Below are positions 13,001 to 25,300 of a stretch of 64,000 bases of DNA, in pieces. The notes beneath the pieces are model-generated. The model saw only the letters and a program-made list of their open reading frames with translations, searched no databases and was not told where the DNA came from. Each line of letters opens with the position of its first letter. Position 1 is the stretch's first letter. The stretch spans positions 49,495 through 113,494 of the forward strand of contig NW_013654648.1 in assembly GCF_000499385.1 (NCBI RefSeq). Direction: 5' to 3'. The translations under genes were made by a program, and so were the position numbers. The DNA comes from Eimeria necatrix (lineage: Eukaryota; Apicomplexa; Conoidasida; Eucoccidiorida; Eimeriidae).

Positions 13001-15226
13001 CGCCTCACCTGCCGATGCAGTTGTTGCACCTGTTGCTGCAACCTGGCAGCTCGCTGTTCCTGCTGCAGCTCATACAGCCGCTGCTGTTTCCTTCCGGCAC
13101 TATCTTGCCGTTGTTGCTGCCGCTGCTGCCTCTGCTGTCCTTGCCTGTTTCTGCCTTTCCACGGGCTCTGATTTTCTGAACAAGCGCTGATGCAGCAGCG
13201 CCCGTCCCCCAGTTGCTGTTGCTGCGGCATAGGTGCGCCGGGATGTAACAGCGCCTGCTGCTGCTGCTGCTTTGGGGAAGCCCCCTGAAGGTTAACAGAT
13301 CGTGGTGAATGGAATGGGGGACTGCTGCAGTTGCTCTGAATGCACGAAGGCTGCGCAGAGGTGAAGGCTACCGAATTGTTCAACGCATGGGAGCCACAGC
13401 AATGCGGCTCCAGAGGCTCTTGGTGTATCTGGTGTTGTCGAATTTGCTGCTGCACTTGCTGCTGCACCTGCTGTTGCACTCGCTGCTGCACTTGCTGCTG
13501 CACTTGCTGCTGCACTTGCTGCTGCACTTGCTGCTGCACTTGCTGCTGCACTTGCTGTTGCACTTGCTGCTGCACCTGCTGCTGCACTTGCTGCTTCATC
13601 GGCTGCTCCACCTGCTGCTGCATTTGCAGGTGCGTTTGCTGCTGCACCTTCTGCTTCGGGAGCGACAAAAATTGCTGAGGTTCGTGTTGTTTATCTTGCG
13701 TTAGGAGAAGCAACTGCTGCTGCTGTTGCTGTTGCCATGCAGTGTGGCTTCGGCAACTCGGCAGCTGAAAAGGAGGGGAGTTTGGGGCGGCTTCTTGCCT
13801 CTGGTAACTAGTACTTTGCGGCTCTAGTTGTAGCTGCTGCAGCAGAAGCTGCACCTGTGGCGTTGTTACGCCGCCGACTGTTGCTGGCCGTGGTTGTCTC
13901 TGTGGTTCATTTGACAGGAGATTTGCACCTTCTGGCTGCTGTGCTGGAGTGTACCACAGATCCTTCTGCAGTTGCTGCTGTTGATCCTGCCGTGGATGCT
14001 GCTGTAATTCCCGTTGTAGAGGCGGTCTCAGTATCTGACTGAGTGGTTGCTGAAGCGGCTGTTGTATCTGCTTTCTAAGCGGCTGCGCGAGCATGTGCGG
14101 GGTAGCAGATAGTTGTCTAGAGAGAGATAACCCAGCGCAAGGGGCAGAAACCTGTTGCGGAATCCCTTCACCCAGCTGCTGTGGGGGTTGGAGAAGCTGC
14201 TGCTGCAAATTCTGCTCCAGCGGCTGATGTATTGGCTGCTGCATCTGCAAGAGTTGCTGTGGCAGCAGCTGAAAATGCTCTTGCCGCAGCGGCTGCTGCC
14301 GCGTTTGCACTTGTTGCAGCGGGGGTCCTTGCCCGGCTATTTGTTTCTCCATTACCTGAGGCAGCAGTGGCTGCATTTGCTGTCCCTGCAGCAGCACTTG
14401 AGAATGCTGCTTCGGGTTGGGCGTCAAAAAGGACTGGCTAGGCTGCTGAAGCTTTAGCGGCTGCTGCAGAGGTGGTTGCCGCAGTAACGCCATTTCATCA
14501 TCTTCAAATAGGGATGCCGGCAAGGAGGGGTCCCAGGGTGTCCCTTCCGTTTCAAGGTCTGTTTCCATAAACTCAGAACCAGCGGCTCCTTTCTGCTGCT
14601 GCAGCTGTTGCGTTTGTCGCTGTTGTTGTTGCTGCTGCTGCCTGCACGGCATGCTCTGCTGTAGTTGTTTGTGTCTTTGCTGCTCTACTTGCAAGGCGTG
14701 CTTTAACTGCTGCTCTCCCTCTTTTGGTATTCCTTCCTGCAGGCAAAACTCGTGGAGTGCTGCTGCCGCAGACTGACCCTCCCTGAGAGGCACGGCCTTG
14801 ACAGCCCCTGTGGAATCTTCAATCTCAAGTGCGGCCACGTCGCTAGCTCCTGAGGCGTTGCTAGCCTCCAGGCCTGCTGCTGCGGCTGCTGCGGCTGCAG
14901 CAGCTGCGGCTGCGGCAGAGGCGCTTGCTGCTGCTGCTGCTGCTGCTGGAGACGGCACTGGCGTTAAGACAGGAACAGCAGCAGAAGTTGCGGGGACGAA
15001 ACCGGTGCCGAAGGTGGTGTTGTTGCTCTTGTAGTGTAGAGGCTGCAGCTGACGTTGCAGAAGCTGCTGCTGTCCTCCATTCTGCAACGGACAGGGCGCA
15101 CACGCCTGCGCGACTTTTAAGTAAAAGAAATGAACGCATTAAGCTGTCAAGCAAAAAGAGAGAGCGTCAAGGTCTCCTTGTGATATACTTGGCACTGTTG
15201 GAACGCACCGTGCATGGCTGAAGCAT
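10066..15226 (-). CDS. Large poly-Gln protein of unknown function
   Basis: The main exon is 12279-15081, about 934 codons. It is dominated by Gln with Leu, Pro and Arg, has a poly-Ala block near 14880-14950, and has (VQQQ)n in the middle. It starts at an AG after CCCTGTCCGTTGC, because the open frame has no ATG near its 5' end. A 6-codon first exon at 15209-15226 (ATG, ending before GTGCGT) fits in phase 0. It ends at CAG|GTAAAG. Later exons are less certain: helix-like segments QKQNQKACNMQN (about 11.8 kb), LGLTKEPLEEIYEALI (about 11.55 kb) and DLVRLWKTRNLLQEYI (about 11.3 kb), and a terminal exon with LRHHEEAVCRSLALW ending in TAA at 10066. No domain is recognised. Only the main exon is well supported; total length and C-terminus are inferred. 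Confidence 0.55.
13443..13655. repeat. 12-nt coding minisatellite (VQQQ)n
   Basis: About 17 imperfect tandem copies of TTGCTGCTGCAC (plus strand) read on the minus strand as Val-Gln-Gln-Gln repeats inside the Gln-rich gene. Variation is mostly synonymous (CTG/TTG, CAC/CGC), with a few Met, Arg or Lys replacements at the edges. Confidence 0.9.
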
Positions 15227-15360
15227 TCCTGCTGCTGCAGCTGCGGCAGCTGCTGCGGCTGCTGCTGCAGCTGCAGGAGCTGGATGTGCCCCTGAAGTCA
15301 AGCAGCGTACAGCAGAGGAGGCAGTAAATTGAGAAAGCGCTGATGGTAACGACTATGGCC

Positions 15361-18300
15361 TCACTGTTGCAGGCAGCCTATCCCGGCTGCTTCTGGAGCG
15401 CCTGCTGCAAAGCTAGCACCGCTGCTCTGGATCGCTGTGGAGCAGCGAGACTCACGTTTTGGGAAGGGCCCTGATGGCTTGATTTGCGGCTGCGAGAGTG
15501 TTGTGCTCTCTGTCATCAGCTTGCCTGCAGCAGCCACACCAACGGCAATGACAGCAACAGCAGTACGCCTATTATAGAAGAAAGAAAGAACTGACAAGAT
15601 CCAAAAACGCAACAGCAGGAACAGCACGATGCGCTGCTGGCGCTGCGGCAGCCCAGCGGTGACAACTTACTGAAGGTTTCTGCTGCTGCATCGGCGGCTT
15701 CTTTCTGGCGCGCACTTCTGGGCGATGAAGCTGCAGCAGCAGCTGCTGCTGCTGCTGCCGCCGATGCAGATACTGTCGCAGCGCTAGCTGCTGCCCCGAT
15801 CAAGCCCCCTAGTGCAGAGGCAGGTGATTTCGGTGCACCATCTTGGCCATTTGTTGCGTTCATCTGAATCAGCGGCTGCTGTCTGGGCGTTTGTTGCTGG
15901 TGCGATTGGTGCTGCAGCCCGCCTCGGCGTTCGTCATTTTCTGTGACACTGCTCGCTTGCTGGCGCATGAGCCTCTGTTGTAGCTGCTGCTGCTGCAGTT
16001 GTTGTTGATGGATGAGCCGCTGCTGCAGCAGCAACTGCTGCTGTTGCAAGTGTTGATGCTGAAGCAGCTGCTGCTGAAGCTGTTGCTGCAGCTGCTGCTG
16101 CAGCTGTTGCTGGAGACGCTGTTGCTGTTGCAGTTGCTGCTGCAGTTGCTGCTGCATCTGGTGCTCTTGCACTACAGGTAGCGTAAGAGGGCTGTTGCCG
16201 CGAGGCGTGAAGAGCCAGTCAGTTTCTTCTGGTGTAGACAAGGCACTCAGGAGCGATGTTGATTCTTCGTATTTTGCAGCTTCTGCCCCTGCCAGCGTTT
16301 CCGCTGCGTGCCCTGCTGCTGCTCCCCCTGGTTCTGGTGCCTGTGAAGAGGCTGCAATTGCTTCTGTTCCTGCTGGCAACACCGTTGACAGAGGGACCAT
16401 AAAGTCACTGTCGAGGACGTTGTGGCTCATTTTTTCAGATTCAGCTGCAGCAGCAGAAGCAGCAACCCATCGTGCTGGGGCTGCTCCTGCGGAGGGGTCA
16501 TAAACATTGGAGCAGCTGTTGTAGTTGCTGCTAGTCATGTGCGCTTGAGACGTAGCATGCTCCATTGTTACCGCTGTGCTAGGCTGCTGTCTCGTTAACA
16601 GCTGCTGCTGCGGTAGCTGCGTTTGCTCTGCAGAGATGCGGCGCGCCGCAGCTGCTTGTGCTGCCCTTAGGGCCGCAGCGCCCGCTTCTCTTGCCCTCTT
16701 TATGGTCGCTGCTGAGGCTCGAGCTAAAGCTAAGTATGAGTTTGTTGGCTTCCTTAGAGGGTATTGCTGCAGGTGCTGCTGCTGCAACTGCTGCAGCAGT
16801 TGCCGTTGCTGGTGCAGCAACTGTTGCTCTCGCTTCCGCTGCTGCTGCTGCAGTCGCTCTTCCCTCTGCTTTTGGAGAAGGGAAGCCTGTCTCTCAACCA
16901 GAGAGAGACGGTCACTATTTGGCGAGCCAGGAAACGTTGAAGCTCGTCGAGGCTGCTGCTGCTGCTGCTGCTGCGGTGGTGGCTGTGGAGGCAGGCTGCT
17001 ATAAGCCTTAAGCTTATGTTCCTGCTGTAGCGGTGGTTGTTGCTCTTGCAGCTGTTGTTCCTGCTGACGTAGCTGAAAGGGGGAGCCTGCCGAAAAGAAG
17101 CGAAGAGGCATTGGACTCCCCTGTTTTTTTACGTGCCGACACGACTGTGTCCTCTTGAGCAGCTGCTGTTGTTGTCGTTGCTGCTGCAGCTGCTGCTGCT
17201 GGTGCTGCTGCTTCTGCTGAGCAATTAGTAAAGACTGTCTCTGTACAAGAGATAAACGAGGAGAGGAAGGGGCGCTTTGCTGCAAGGGCATGCTCCGGGG
17301 TGTCGCAGCCGCGCCCATTAGAGACGAAGGTTCTTCGTCAAGCTTGTCCTGCTGCTCCTGTTGTTCACTTTGTTGCTCTTGTTGCTGCAGCTCCTGCTCT
17401 TTTTGTTGCTTTTCTTGGTCGTTTTCGTGCAGCAGCTGCTGCCCTTGAGGCATCGCTTCCTGTTGCATCTCATTTTGCATTTGCTTTCCGCAGTGCAGCA
17501 GTGCTTCACGCTGTAATTCGGGCATGGCCTGCTGCTGCTGCTGCCCTTCTTGAGGCTTTGACGGTGTTTGTTTCTGCTGCGGTGCATCTGCTGTCTCTTT
17601 CTGCTGCTGCAGTTCCTTTCTTTGTTGCTGCAGCACTTCTTGGTCATGCATTTTTTGCTGCTCTCCCTCCTGCTGGGCTTCCTGAGGCTGCTGCAGTAGC
17701 TGACGCCGAGGCAGAGAGACGCAGAGATCTTCCGCAGGGCGTTGTGGGGCTTGAGAAGAAGTGACAGCGAGCAGCCGTCTGTGGCTTCGTGAGCTTTTAC
17801 GGCGAGCCATTTGCTGCTGCTGCTGCTGCTGCTGCTGCCGCAGTTGCTGCTGTTGCTGCCGGCGCCTTTCATGCTCTTCACGGTGCCGCTTGGCAATGGC
17901 GATTTGGCGCTCAATTAGTGAGAGTCGAGGGGACTGCTGCACGGGCTGTTCATTGACTGCGCGTGCTTCTTGGGCTAGCCCGCGTTGCTGTTGCTGCTGC
18001 AGCTCCCCACCTCCCTGCATTTCACGTTCAATCTCTGCTTTCGAAAGAGGAGGCAGCGGGCAGGCTGCCTGAAAAGCATCTTCTTGCTGCTGTTGCTGGT
18101 TCTGGTGCTGCTGATATTGCTGCCGCTGCTGTTGTTGCTCAGGCAGCTGCAATGCATCCTCTGCGTCCCTCGCCTTGCAGCTTTGGCTGTTGCTGCTATC
18201 CGCAGGCACTGTGTCTTGAGCCATGCGTTGCTGCAGTTTCCGCGAATTTGAGAGATATTGAAGCGGTCTTTGGACGCGCAAGAGCTGCAGGCGATGGTGC

Positions 18301-20555
18301 TGCGGTTGCTGCTGCTCCGGACGATGCTCGTGCGGAGAATATCTTAGTGGCCTTGTTATTACAGTGGTGGCTCGCAGCTTTTCGTGCCCTGGTTGCTCCT
18401 CTTCCTGCGTTTGCGGGTGCTCTTCCTGCCACTCCTGCTGTGTCTGTTGTGACAGCGGCGGCTGCGGAGACTGTAGGTGCTCAGAATGCGCTAGTGATCG
18501 AGGGGCGGCGATGGTAGCGCGTAGTTTTTCGCGTCTTGACTGTTTTTGCTGCTGCTGCTGCGACTGCTGCTGTTCGTCCTGACACTCCTTTTCCTGCTTA
18601 GGGCTCCTTACCTCTTTGCTTCGGAAGCGTTTGCTGCTTCTGGTACTGTCTTTAATGTTGCTGCTTTTCAGTGCAGCAAGGGACCCTACGACTGTGTGAT
18701 TGCGTCTCCTTGGATTGGGCTCCAGCTTTCTCTGGGTGTGACGTAGGTGCCTATGCTGCCGCAGATGCGGCTCTTCCGGCTGCTCCTGCGGGTCCTGGTG
18801 AACAGGTTTCTGTGACGCCTGCATCTCCTGTTGCTGGAACTTCTGCACCTCAGATTGCTGCTGAAATTGCTCCTGAAAGTGCTGCTGCCTTCTAGAAGGC
18901 ACTGCAGCGGGCGAAGCGCTGTGAAGGCCTTGCGGAGCATCTCCCGTCTTCGCCTGCGTCACACAGAGAGGAACCCCACGGGCTAGCACCTTTGTGGCTG
19001 AAACGCCTCCTGCTGCTTTTGTTGAAGTTACCGCCAATGCTATTGTTTCTGGTGCTTGCGTTAACGGGAAACTCTGCCATATTAGTATTGTTGCTACTGC
19101 GGGACAGCAGCAACTGCTCCCGTACAGATTCCTTCAAGGTATCGCGTTCAGATGGAGAAGGAAACGAAGGTTGGTGATGCTCGTCTGCCTGAGGTGCCGC
19201 AGTTCTCTCCCAATCGCCTGAAGCCTGCGATTCTTGTTGCTGTTTTTCTCGCTGTTTCTCCTCGTTGTGCTGCTCCTGCTGGTTGTGCTGCTGTTGCTGC
19301 AAATGCGAAACTCTCCGACTGGGCAGGAAGAATGCCTTTAGGATACTACGTCGTGAGGTTTTCGCTGCAACCGAAGCAGCAGGGCCTTGCGCCTCATCTG
19401 GGGACCCCACACCAGCAACTTTGTCTGCCTCATTCTGCGAAGGCCTGTGTGAGCTCTCCGACCCCAGAGCACAGGCACTCCTATCTACTTCGGCTGAATA
19501 ACGGACGGGTTGTTGTTGCTGATCTTGCTGCTGCTTTAGACTCTGCTTTTCCACTGCGGCGGCGGCAGTAACTGACTGCATCGTCCACTCTACGCATTGG
19601 TGTGCTGCAGCGGCAGCTGACGCCTCTGCATCCCCTGCTGCTGCTTTGATTGCATCTGTTTTTTCTGCTTTCGCGGTTTCGCCTGCTTCTGCTTGGGCTA
19701 TTGAAGCTGCAGCTTCTCCCGGCGCCAGCGTTTCCTCCGCGTTTGCAGGCTTGCTACTTGGTGCAGCAGCTTCTGTCTGCTGTTTCCTTCCCGTGACACT
19801 GAAGACACGACGACGCCGGCGGCTGCTGTTGGGTGCACCCGAGGTAATCCTTTCAGTAGCTCTCCTCTGCCACATTGGAAGGCTTAAGATACTGCGACGC
19901 TGAGATGCAGGCGACCGTTCGCCTCTGTCGTGTGGATTTCCCGCATCTGCTGCAGCAGCAGCAGTAGTATCAATGGCTGTATGCTCCGTAATCTCACAGG
20001 CGTTTGCAGGGCTGCCTGTTAAGGGCCCCGCAAGGGCCTCAGAGGCACGAAGTGGGCCCCGGGGAACCGGCGGAGACCCTTTTGGGGTTGGGAGGCCCTC
20101 TGCTGCAGCCACTGCCTATAAAACGCACAGAGTGTAGGTCTTGCGCAGCACAAGCTGGGGAGGCTGAAGTTCACACTCAGCTCTATCAGGAATGGCTGCA
20201 GGTGCACCGGGATCAGCCACGATGCAGGGAAAGAACTACTAGCTGCACGAGAAGCGTGAACTGAAAGAGCTGATAGTCAGCTGACCTGTAATGGAGGCAA
20301 CCAAGACCCTCCGGGAACCCCAAAGTGTTCTGCCTGTCGAGGCAAGAGAGGAGAGGATTGACGATTACCAGGAAGGGCGGGCTGTGTTTCAGGTCCCCCT
20401 CTTGACTCCTCTGCAACCTTTATGGGCTCTGCATCTCTGTTTTGCCCTGTTTCCATGAAAGGAGTGAGCTCCTCTTGGGGCTTTCGGGTGTTTCCTTGCC
20501 GTGTTAAACGGCGGAGCAGCCGCGGGGAGCCAAAGGCCCTTAACTGTACGGACAT
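15361..20555 (-). CDS. 1582-residue Gln-rich protein with internal basic repeats
   Basis: Four exons close in phase: 20286-20555 (from ATG MSVQLRAFGS), 19032-20115, 18901-15671 and 15524-15361. Donors are GTCAGC, GTAACT and GTAAGT; acceptors are TTTATAG, CGCTGCAG and GCTGCAG. The frame beginning at 20112 opens with GTG, which is why an upstream exon is needed. The N-terminal part is Ala/Ser/Arg-rich and carries two RRSIL-type basic segments. The large exon is mostly Gln and carries three copies of a [PD]RLSL[IV][EQ]RQ motif, each followed by a charged Gln-rich helix, and two copies of EKLRAT. The C-terminus is TLSQPQIKPSGPFPKRES and a short Ala/Gly tail. There is no known domain. Repeated Arg/Ser motifs could be phosphorylation or docking sites, but that is inference. 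Confidence 0.65.
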
Positions 20556-22399
20556 CTGTGTAACAGGGATCCTCCAACAGCAAACCGTAGGGGTTACTGC
20601 AAGTTCCTGCTTTCTAAAGGACTGAAAATCCGCTCTTGTGCAGCGATGATTGAGGAGGCCTCGAGGCGAGGTCACCTCATACGATGTGCTTTGGAGCCTC
20701 TACGGCCAGTTGAAACACAATGCTGGATGATCTGAATTGATCCCAGATGATCCCAGACAATGAAGAGTCATTCCTTTAGTGAGTTCACCTAGATTTTCAA
20801 GTGGGGCTTTTAACCCTTGCTAGAGGCCCTGGATGGAAAGATACGAACCTGCAGCCATGTGACCTTTACGGGTTGGTGTACCCACAGAGTAGAGAGAAGC
20901 CCTCACAGTTAAATCGATAAAACAATGATATTTTCAGGATCTATACCTTACTCATTCTAGTGCTCTCACTGCTTTTGCTGCTGTTCTTGTTGCAGCTGCT
21001 GCTGCTGTGCACGCTCGAGCAGAGTCGGCCGCACCGAGGCGAGGCAGGGTTTTGCCTCCGACGACCCGCAATCTGGTCTAGTTATCGTAGTTCCAGATCC
21101 CTCTTTTATTTATATTCATTGGTCTCTACGATTTTTGTGGGTTAGTGTGGATTTTCCCGCCTCTGTGGTGTGTACAAATGCCCTGAGTTCCTGCCGCACT
21201 AAGGAGCAGGGAGCATGTCATCTGAATCGCTGACCTTGTACTCGCCAGAAAAGCGGTGAGCTGCAGTTCATGTGTTGCTGAAGGTAGATCAATGCTTCTG
21301 AATTGGTGACGCAATAGCTGGTGGTGTTCCGCGGGAACTAGGCCCCCAACTCCAATGTTGAAGGAGGCCAAGACAGCGGACGTATTGGCCCGGTTGGCTG
21401 GCTAATGACAAGCCCGAGGCTTCTGCGTGGGCTGAAAATAATGTTCAAGGCTAATAGTACTTTCCTCTTCTTCACAGCGAGCTGCTGCTGAGGATGCTGG
21501 TTGCGGCAGCTCTCCTCATAGGGAGCGAGCACAAAGAAGTGGCACACAGGCAGCCAAGGAGGGAAGCAGCTACAAACAAAGAAACAGGGACAGGTACACA
21601 ACAAGACGCGCAGGCACAAATAATTCCTGACAAAGACTAGCACAACAGGAGAGCACATGGAGGAACAGAAAGACGCAGAGGAAAACTGCCAGGGAGCGTG
21701 AAGGAATTGCAGAATAGCAGACGCGCATGCATGGCATTTTGTTTCCTCCTCTTTCTGTTTCACCTGCTGATGAGTGGTTCCTCCTCCGCCTGTTTGTGAG
21801 CCTACCTGCCCTTATCTGCTCGTACCATTCTGTGCAACCATTCTGTGTATTTTGCCTGCTTCTGCGTGAGTCTGCCCCATTGTCCATTTGTCTCCGTTAC
21901 CGCTGACGTATCTGCGCCCGTCTCTTTCTGTGCTACATTCATTGCGTTTCCTACCGTGGCATTTCCCCCCATTTCTGTGCTACCACAGCTCAGCACAGAC
22001 CAAAGCATGCGCTGACCTCTCATTGTCTTGCATATTTAGCTGCAAAAGAAAACCAGTATAACGAGGGGTCCCTTTGGGGTCCTCATGGACCCCAAGGGCA
22101 CCAAAACTACACCAATAGGGACCTCATCGGGCCCCCAAGGGGACCTCAAGGGGCCCCCTCGGGTTCTCAGGGGACTTTCCTAAGGCTTCTACATACGCAT
22201 TTCTCACTGTGTTTAGACTCATCTGGAAGCCAGCATGCGGCTGTCCTGTGTGAGATAGCAAAGCAGTTCCAGCTGCATTACGCTACTGCTGTAATGGCTG
22301 CTGCAGCTGGCCCTGCAGCTGCTCCCTTGGGTGCATCAAAGGAAGCCCCTCACCACCTGACGTAAGACACAAGCGAACGACCTCACGGTTGCCTAACAC
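20556..22399. other. Intergenic between two minus-strand Gln-rich genes
   Basis: No gene is supported. A minus-strand frame at 21338-21763 is open for 141 codons but is Cys/Phe-rich and resembles pyrimidine-rich noncoding sequence elsewhere in the window. The G/C-rich repeat at 22064-22176 lies close to the 3' end of the next gene. Confidence 0.4.
22064..22176. repeat. G/C-rich degenerate repeat with GGGGTCC/GGACC units
   Basis: About 110 bases hold clustered variants of GGGGTCCC, its complement GGGACC, and CCCAAGGGG, in both orientations. Many short self-complementary segments result. It is noncoding and differs from the CAG-type repeats around it. Confidence 0.6.
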
Positions 22400-25300
22400 T
22401 CATGTTGGAGGTGCAACCTGAAGTGCACCTTGTGGAGCCCCAGAACTGCCGCACGCAGCAGCAGCTGCTGCTGCCGTTGGATCTGCGGCGTTTAGAGGCC
22501 AGGGCGACTGGAATAGTTGGCCTGCTGCCACAGCAGAATATGCCTCCGACACGCCAACACCGACTGCTGTAGATGCAGCATAGTCTTCTTGCTCTTGCTG
22601 AAGCTGCGATGATACTTGCTGCCGCAGCAAATTACTGCTGCTGCAGCATATTCCGGCAGTCTGTGGGTTGGAAACTGCGGCCTGCTGCAGCAACATCTGC
22701 TGCTGTGCCTGCGTCTGCACGGGGAAGCAGGGGTTCATTTCTTGCTGCAACAGCAGCTTCTGCGGCTGCTGCTGCTCACTGCGTTTTGTGTTTCTGCTGC
22801 TATCGTTCCGCTGTCGCTTTTGCACCTGCCGCTCCGCCCCATTCCCTTTAGCCCTGCGTCTCTGCCGTGGCTGCTGCATGTTGTGCTGCTGTTGCTGCTG
22901 CTCCAGAGACTGCAGCTGCTGTTTCCGTTGCAGGAGCAACGGAGGTGCAGTGTGCATGTCAGCTGCGTCTGGCTGCAGAGCGACAGCAACAGGCTCTGAA
23001 ACAACAGCAGCAGCATCAGTGGCAGTAGCAGCTGCTGCTGTTACTCCATGCAAATTAACCGCGTTAGGGTCGGTAGGAAACGAATTGGAGGAGGAAGTAG
23101 GGCCGGAAGATCCCCACTCGTCTTGTTGCGCACACTGTGCCTGGGCGTGAAGGGCTCCTGGAGTAACCTCTTGCTGCGGCAGCAGAGTATGCTGCCGCTG
23201 CTGCTGATGCGGCTGTTGCTGCTGCTGTGCCGAGAGCTGTTGCTGTTGCTGCGGTTGCAGGGAGAATGACTGTTGCTGTTGCTGCTGCTGCAGAGTTTCA
23301 TTTCTAAAAAGAATGTGTGTTGTGTCTGACGGGTTCCACGGAGGAGCCCCAACAGGTGTGTGGCCTGGTGAGAGCAGCAGGGGAGTGTCAGTGCCGGCCC
23401 ACCATCCCTCATAGGACTGCGCTGTCGCATGTGAATCGGCTGTCCCTTCCACTGCTGTTTCTCCGGGCGCTGCTGGGGCCGCGTCTGTACCAGAAATGAA
23501 TCCTTCAACATACGGGATCCCTGGAGGGTGCAGCCAGGGCCTCTGCGGTGACGACACATGGAGGGAGGGAGGGACCCCCAGCGCGGCTGCCTTCGTCATG
23601 CCCTCTTGGACTCTGCCTGCAACAGCTGTTGTTACATAAGAACCCAACGGTATTTGCTGCGGCTGCTGTTGCAGCAAGGGCTCCTTCTCCCCATACTGAA
23701 AGCCAACACTCTGGGAAGGGAGCAAAGAAGGATACGGTGTGTCCTCATCTCCGCTACTGGCGCTGCAGCAGCTGCAGCTATCACTACTGCTTGACGCTAG
23801 GAGCTGCTGCAGGGAAGGAATGCCCGACGGGGCTCCTCGGTGTTGCTGGTAGCCAGTAGCTACGGCGGCAGCTGCATCTGCTGCTGCTGCTTCTCCTGAC
23901 TTGGCACGGTGCCGCGATCGAGACGCCGCAACAGGTTGGGTTCCCCGAGTTGCTGTCCGCCGCTGAGGGGCACTTGAGTTTGATGCAACTCTACCTGAGT
24001 AATTTGGTACAACGCCACAGCTGTTGCTACTGCTGCTGCTTTTGTTGTTCCTGGACCCTTTGATACGCCAAGATGCACAGCTAACATCGCTGCTGCTGTC
24101 GTGAGGGCCTCCATTTTTGCCGAGTTGCAGCGGGCAGGGAGACGCAAGAGATGGCGGCGGCTGAGCAGCGCAGAGTTGCAGTGGAGTTACTCCAGGCATC
24201 TCTCCGTGTGGCAGTGAAAACCTAGGGCTCGGAGGGGGCGGCGGGGGCGGCCCACTATAATTGGGGAGCATTGGCGATAGCCACTGCTGCGGAGCGCCCA
24301 GATGAGTCTGCTGCTGCTGCATGTTGCCAGCTTTTTGAAAGTGATTGCTCCAGTCATACATAGGAGGCACAGCTGTACTAGGTTCCGACGGGATTGCTGC
24401 TGCTGCTGCGTCGCTGATGGTAGTGCCTTGGTGAGTGTCTGCATACAGATAGGAAGTCTCGATATAGCAGTCTTCAAGTTGAAGCTGTTGCGCAGCAGCA
24501 GCGGCGGCTGCTTCTGCTGCTGTTGCTGCTCGCGCTGGCACTGGTGGTGGCTGTGAGGCTGTTGCTGCTATTTCCTGTTTCTTCTCGCCGGCACATGCTC
24601 CTGAGGTCCACTGAAAATCAGGAAAGACCATATGGCTTGCCCCTTGCTGTTGTTCGTGATGCAGCAGCAGCTGTTGATGCTGCTCATGCTGTTGTTCGGG
24701 CTGTTGCTGTTGGTGTTGCTCCTGCTGCTGCAGCTCCTGCTGCTGCAGCTCCTGCTGTTGAAGCTCCTGCTGCTGCAGATCTTGCTGCTGCAGCTCCTGT
24801 TGCTGCACACACCATGTGCTAGCCCCAAACGGCGGGCCGATGGGCATTCCCGGAGGAGGTCCCTCTGGTGTCCCCTTTAGTTCCGTCACATCATGAAGGG
24901 CGCCTCCGTAGTTGCCAGACCAGCTTGAGATCCCTGTGCAGAAAGCAGGAACCACATCAGCAGCTGGAGCAGCAGCTTCTCCGCTGTGGTGTGGGGCTCC
25001 AGACGGAGGCGCATGCATCGGAAGCAGCCTCGGCTTTTGCTGCTGTTGCTGCTGTCTCCTGCTGTTGCGCCTGCTGTTGCTGCTTCGTCTCGTGCCTCCT
25101 TCAAAGGAGTCGAAAACTGGCGGTCCGTGAGATGGCCTCAATGGGGTCTCACGGGGGCTTCTGCATAGTTCTGGAGCGAAGGCACCTTCCACAAGTGCAT
25201 TCTCTGGTGCTGTTGGTTGGCTTTGCAAAATATGCTGCTGCTGCTGCTGTTGCTGGGAATGACCTCCTGGAGCACCCCCTATAGGCATATCTTCGGTCTG

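Noticed and set aside
19000..19032. 34-nt intron in the 15.4-20.6 kb gene
   Set aside because: A later acceptor at 18902 gives a 130-nt intron in the same phase, which is a more normal size.
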